Assembly (NCBI GenBank): GCA_947600345.1
Contig: CANQGC010000181.1
Coordinates: 1-6,125 of the forward strand
Length of the DNA stretch: 6,125 bases
Reading direction: 5' to 3'
Source: an uncultured Clostridia bacterium
GTDB lineage: Bacteria; Bacillota; Clostridia; Christensenellales; Aristaeellaceae
How positions within the stretch are numbered: the first letter of the stretch is position 1; every line of letters starts with the position of its first letter. The translations under genes were made by a program, and so were the position numbers. This document shows positions 3,665 to 6,125 of the stretch, one piece after another. The notes beneath the pieces are model-generated. The model saw only the letters and a list, made by a program, of their open reading frames with translations, was not told the DNA's origin and did not search any database.

Positions 3665-6125
3665 TCAATCCGTCAGCCAGGTATCCACCTCGTCGAACAG
3701 ATCGCCCGCGCCCTGGATCAGCTGGGGGCTGCCGATGGTGACGCGCGCGCCGTCGGTAGCCAGCTTGTCCATGATGTCCGCGTAGGCGGCGATGTCCTCC
3801 GGCGTGGTCTGCTTGAGCTCCTGCATCTGATTGCGGGTATACTCGTAGGTGTCCTCGCCCTTCAGCGCATCCTCGATGGCCGTCGCCGCTCCGGTGAAGG
3901 GGCCTTCGGGCTTGGCCAGGGCGCTGTAGGCCTTGGTGATGTAGCCGTCCAGCTCCTCCTGGGGGAGGTTCAGATTCCGAACGGATTCGGAGAGGGTCGG
4001 CAGCACCTCGGCGTAGGTCTCCCGCAGCCGCGGGTCGCGCAGCGCGGCCAGCAGGATCAGGTCGCGGTTCACAAGGAAGTCGGGCGTGTAGACGCTGTAG
4101 CCGTTGCGCAGCACGGGAATCAGGACCAAGCTCTTCACCGCGGATACGAACGCCCGCAGCTTGCCGCTGGCCTCCATGCCCAGCTCCTCCATGGACAGCG
4201 CGGCGAAGCTGTTCATTGCGTCGCTTCCGTAGGTGACGGCGATGTTGCGCGGCATTGCCAGTGCCTCGCTGTAATCCACCGCCTCGTGCGCGGCGTCGTC
4301 AAACAGTGCGCGCAGCTGCTGCGTCCGCTCGGTGGCGGCGGCGACGTTCTCCGCGCTGCCCGCCACGGTCAGGATCATGCCGTTGCGGTTGCACAATAGC
4401 GCCAGCGCGCCCTTCATATTTTCAATCGAATCGGCAATTTCCTCATCGCTCATCTGCGATACGGCATCCAGCGCCTTGGCCAGCCCGCCTCCGTTCACGC
4501 GGGAGTTGTAGGCCTCCGACTCGAAGAGCACCGCTTTGCTGAGCTCCACCCCGTAGCTCGTGGGATCCAGGCTGATCTTCTTCATCGACGCGATGTAGGC
4601 GCTCATGGCCTTCACCTCGGCGGGATCGAACTTCGTGCGCAGCAGCTGCTCCTCGATCAGATCAAAGGCCTCGTCCATATCCTCCGGGAAGCAGGAGAAC
4701 GAAATCTTCGCGTAGGGCGTGTAGCTCAAATCCTCCTGCCGGATGGCGGAGAGCTCCGTGGAGATCATGCCGCCGACGCAGGCGGCCATCTTTCCGTTCA
4801 GCGCCGTCACATCGTAGTTCTCGGTGGAAATCGTGCCCAGCAGGGCCATGGCAACCGCAGCCGAATCCAGCTGATCCGCCGGAATGGCGGAAGCGTCCAG
4901 ATAGAGCTTGATGTCCATCAGATCGCTGTCCACCTCGGAGGAAACCACGCGCAGGCCGTCCGCGTCCTCGTCCTTCGCAGTGTGTGCGACGACCTCCTCG
5001 GGCAGCGACTGCGCATCCACGGCCTGCACCGGCGTGAGGGACACGCTGGCCTCGTTCTCGGCGTTCCAGCGCTCCAGCTCGTCGTGCTGGGCGACCAGCG
5101 CGTCGATCTCCTCCGCGCTCATCGCCGCCTTTTTGTCCGCGAGCTTCTGGGCGCGCTCCGCGTCCTGCTTCTCCTTCAAGCCGGGCTCGCCGGTGCAGAT
5201 CGCCAGCGAGCTGGCAGCGGGATTCGCCAGGTACTTCTCGATCACGGCGTCGAACGCGCCCTCGTCCAGGTATGCCTGCAAATTCTGATTGTAGCGATCC
5301 TCCTCCAGGAAGGCCAGCGGGTCGCCCGCCATGCCCCAGCTGGTGATGACGCTCGTGACGGCGTTCACGGCCGTGGTGCTGTCCGCGAGCTTCGCCTGCT
5401 GCATGCGCGCGGTGAGCACGGCGGACGCCAGCAGATCGGGATCGAGCCCCTGTTCCAGCGTCGCGGCGATGCCCTCGCGGATCGTGTCGCGCACCAAATC
5501 CTTCTGCTCCGCGCTCGCGCCGGACACCAGCAGCATCATGCAGGGGCACGGCCCCTCGATGTTGTACTGCGGCACAATGGATACGCCCGGCAGCCGCTGC
5601 TTCACCAGTTGGTCGAAGGGCTGGCCGTTCTGCAGCATGGCTCCCGCCGCGAGGCTGAGCTGATAGATCTCCACCAGGCCTGCGTCGGGCAGCGGCACGC
5701 TGTAGTACATGATGGTCTCCGCCGCGTCGTTTTCACCCACGGGGAAGGCGACGCTCCCCTCCACATCGCCGCTGAGGGGCGTGTAGCTGGAGTCGGAGAC
5801 GTCGATCTCCGCCCGGTCAAATTTGCTCAGATACTCGTCGTCGATCAGTTCCAGGAAGGGCTCGATGTCCAGATCGCCGTAGAGCACCATGTAGGAATTC
5901 GACGGATGGTAGTAGGTGTCGTGGAAATCGATCAGATCCTGGTGCGTCATCGTTTCGATCTCACCAGGCACGCCGCCGGTCTCGCTGGCCACGGCGCTCC
6001 CGGGGTAAGTCAGGTGAAGCGATTCGTTCATGGCGACCCGGGTTTGAGTCAGCGTGCCCAACATCTCGGAGTAGACCGTGCCCTGGAGCGTGAGATCCGC
6101 GTCGGCGCTGGGCAGCTCGTAGCGG
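3665..6125 (-). CDS. M16C zinc metalloprotease, PreP/insulinase type (partial, N-terminus off the window)
   Basis: The 819 residues visible are the C-terminal part of a protein of roughly 970 residues in this family. M16C enzymes close around peptides in a two-halved chamber and degrade them with zinc. The visible part begins at RYELPSADADL, then GTVYSEMLG. This corresponds to the family's GVVxNEMKG motif, whose Glu (codon 6065-6067) is the expected distal zinc ligand. Next come a GG/P segment and FHDTYYHPSNS (about 67-77 of the visible part) followed by YGD, both hallmarks of the family. An alpha-helical, charge-rich stretch (about 310-360; KEKQDAERAQKLADKKAAMS) fits the M16C-associated hinge region, and the second M16 half follows. 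The HxxEH site lies beyond the right edge, so activity and export cannot be judged. The frame is unbroken to the window end. The ATG at 6064 is internal, not the start. The gene converges on the kinase gene, with no sign of a shared operon. Confidence 0.9.
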   Translation of the reverse strand, partial: RYELPSADADLTLQGTVYSEMLGTLTQTRVAMNESLHLTYPGSAVASETGGVPGEIETMTHQDLIDFHDTYYHPSNSYMVLYGDLDIEPFLELIDDEYLSKFDRAEIDVSDSSYTPLSGDVEGSVAFPVGENDAAETIMYYSVPLPDAGLVEIYQLSLAAGAMLQNGQPFDQLVKQRLPGVSIVPQYNIEGPCPCMMLLVSGASAEQKDLVRDTIREGIAATLEQGLDPDLLASAVLTARMQQAKLADSTTAVNAVTSVITSWGMAGDPLAFLEEDRYNQNLQAYLDEGAFDAVIEKYLANPAASSLAICTGEPGLKEKQDAERAQKLADKKAAMSAEEIDALVAQHDELERWNAENEASVSLTPVQAVDAQSLPEEVVAHTAKDEDADGLRVVSSEVDSDLMDIKLYLDASAIPADQLDSAAVAMALLGTISTENYDVTALNGKMAACVGGMISTELSAIRQEDLSYTPYAKISFSCFPEDMDEAFDLIEEQLLRTKFDPAEVKAMSAYIASMKKISLDPTSYGVELSKAVLFESEAYNSRVNGGGLAKALDAVSQMSDEEIADSIENMKGALALLCNRNGMILTVAGSAENVAAATERTQQLRALFDDAAHEAVDYSEALAMPRNIAVTYGSDAMNSFAALSMEELGMEASGKLRAFVSAVKSLVLIPVLRNGYSVYTPDFLVNRDLILLAALRDPRLRETYAEVLPTLSESVRNLNLPQEELDGYITKAYSALAKPEGPFTGAATAIEDALKGEDTYEYTRNQMQELKQTTPEDIAAYADIMDKLATDGARVTIGSPQLIQGAGDLFDEVDTWLTD

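Noticed and set aside
2190..3668. Long open frame of 492 codons on the minus strand opposite the kinase gene
   Set aside because: It mirrors the kinase codons in high-GC DNA, is His/Ala/Gly/Arg-rich with no domain pattern, and the plus-strand kinase has every catalytic motif.
4662..5549. Minus-strand 295-codon frame inside the peptidase gene
   Set aside because: It is an Arg/Gly-rich alternate frame of the M16C gene, which has an unbroken frame and family motifs.
1..6125. CRISPR arrays, tRNA or rRNA genes
   Set aside because: No regularly spaced repeats and no tRNA- or rRNA-like stretches were seen; almost all sequence is accounted for by four genes and short gaps.

Overview
The window is GC-rich coding DNA with short AT-richer gaps. 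It holds four protein-coding genes: three complete and one cut by the right edge. Strong AGGAGG/GGGAGGG ribosome sites, an OmpR-type two-component pair with an ATGA overlap and a PreP-like M16C peptidase together suggest a high-GC member of the Firmicutes (Clostridia, perhaps a gut lineage). This is an inference from gene style; there is no rRNA or other marker gene.

Layout. Bases 1-176 have no convincing gene, only three small hairpins. One of these (113-133) is a good terminator for the gene to its right and also resembles the palindromes at IS200/IS605 ends. Bases 177-1283 (minus) encode a 368-residue sulfotransferase-like P-loop protein. Bases 1284-1539 are a divergent control region. Bases 1540-2217 and 2214-3557 (plus) encode an OmpR-family response regulator and its membrane histidine kinase, overlapping by 4 bases. 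Bases 3558-3664 lie between convergent genes and contain a perfect 11-bp hairpin. Bases 3665-6125 (minus) encode the C-terminal 819 residues of an M16C (PreP/insulinase-type) zinc metalloprotease whose N-terminus lies outside the window.

The most interesting signal is in the 256-base divergent region. Each of the two facing promoters carries two TTCAT-cored 11-mers in tandem, exactly 11 bp apart. Each pair ends 4 bp before a -10-like hexamer (TATGAT on plus, TAGTAT on minus), and neither promoter has a recognisable -35. This is the layout expected for activation by an OmpR/PhoB-type regulator. The 11-mer TTCATCTTTCT occurs in both arrays and lies within a perfect 14-bp inverted repeat. The inferred model is that the response regulator activates its own operon and the divergent sulfotransferase gene, so that a signal sensed outside the cell would adjust sulfation of some cell-surface or small-molecule substrate. 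The kinase ligand and the sulfotransferase acceptor cannot be read from the sequence.
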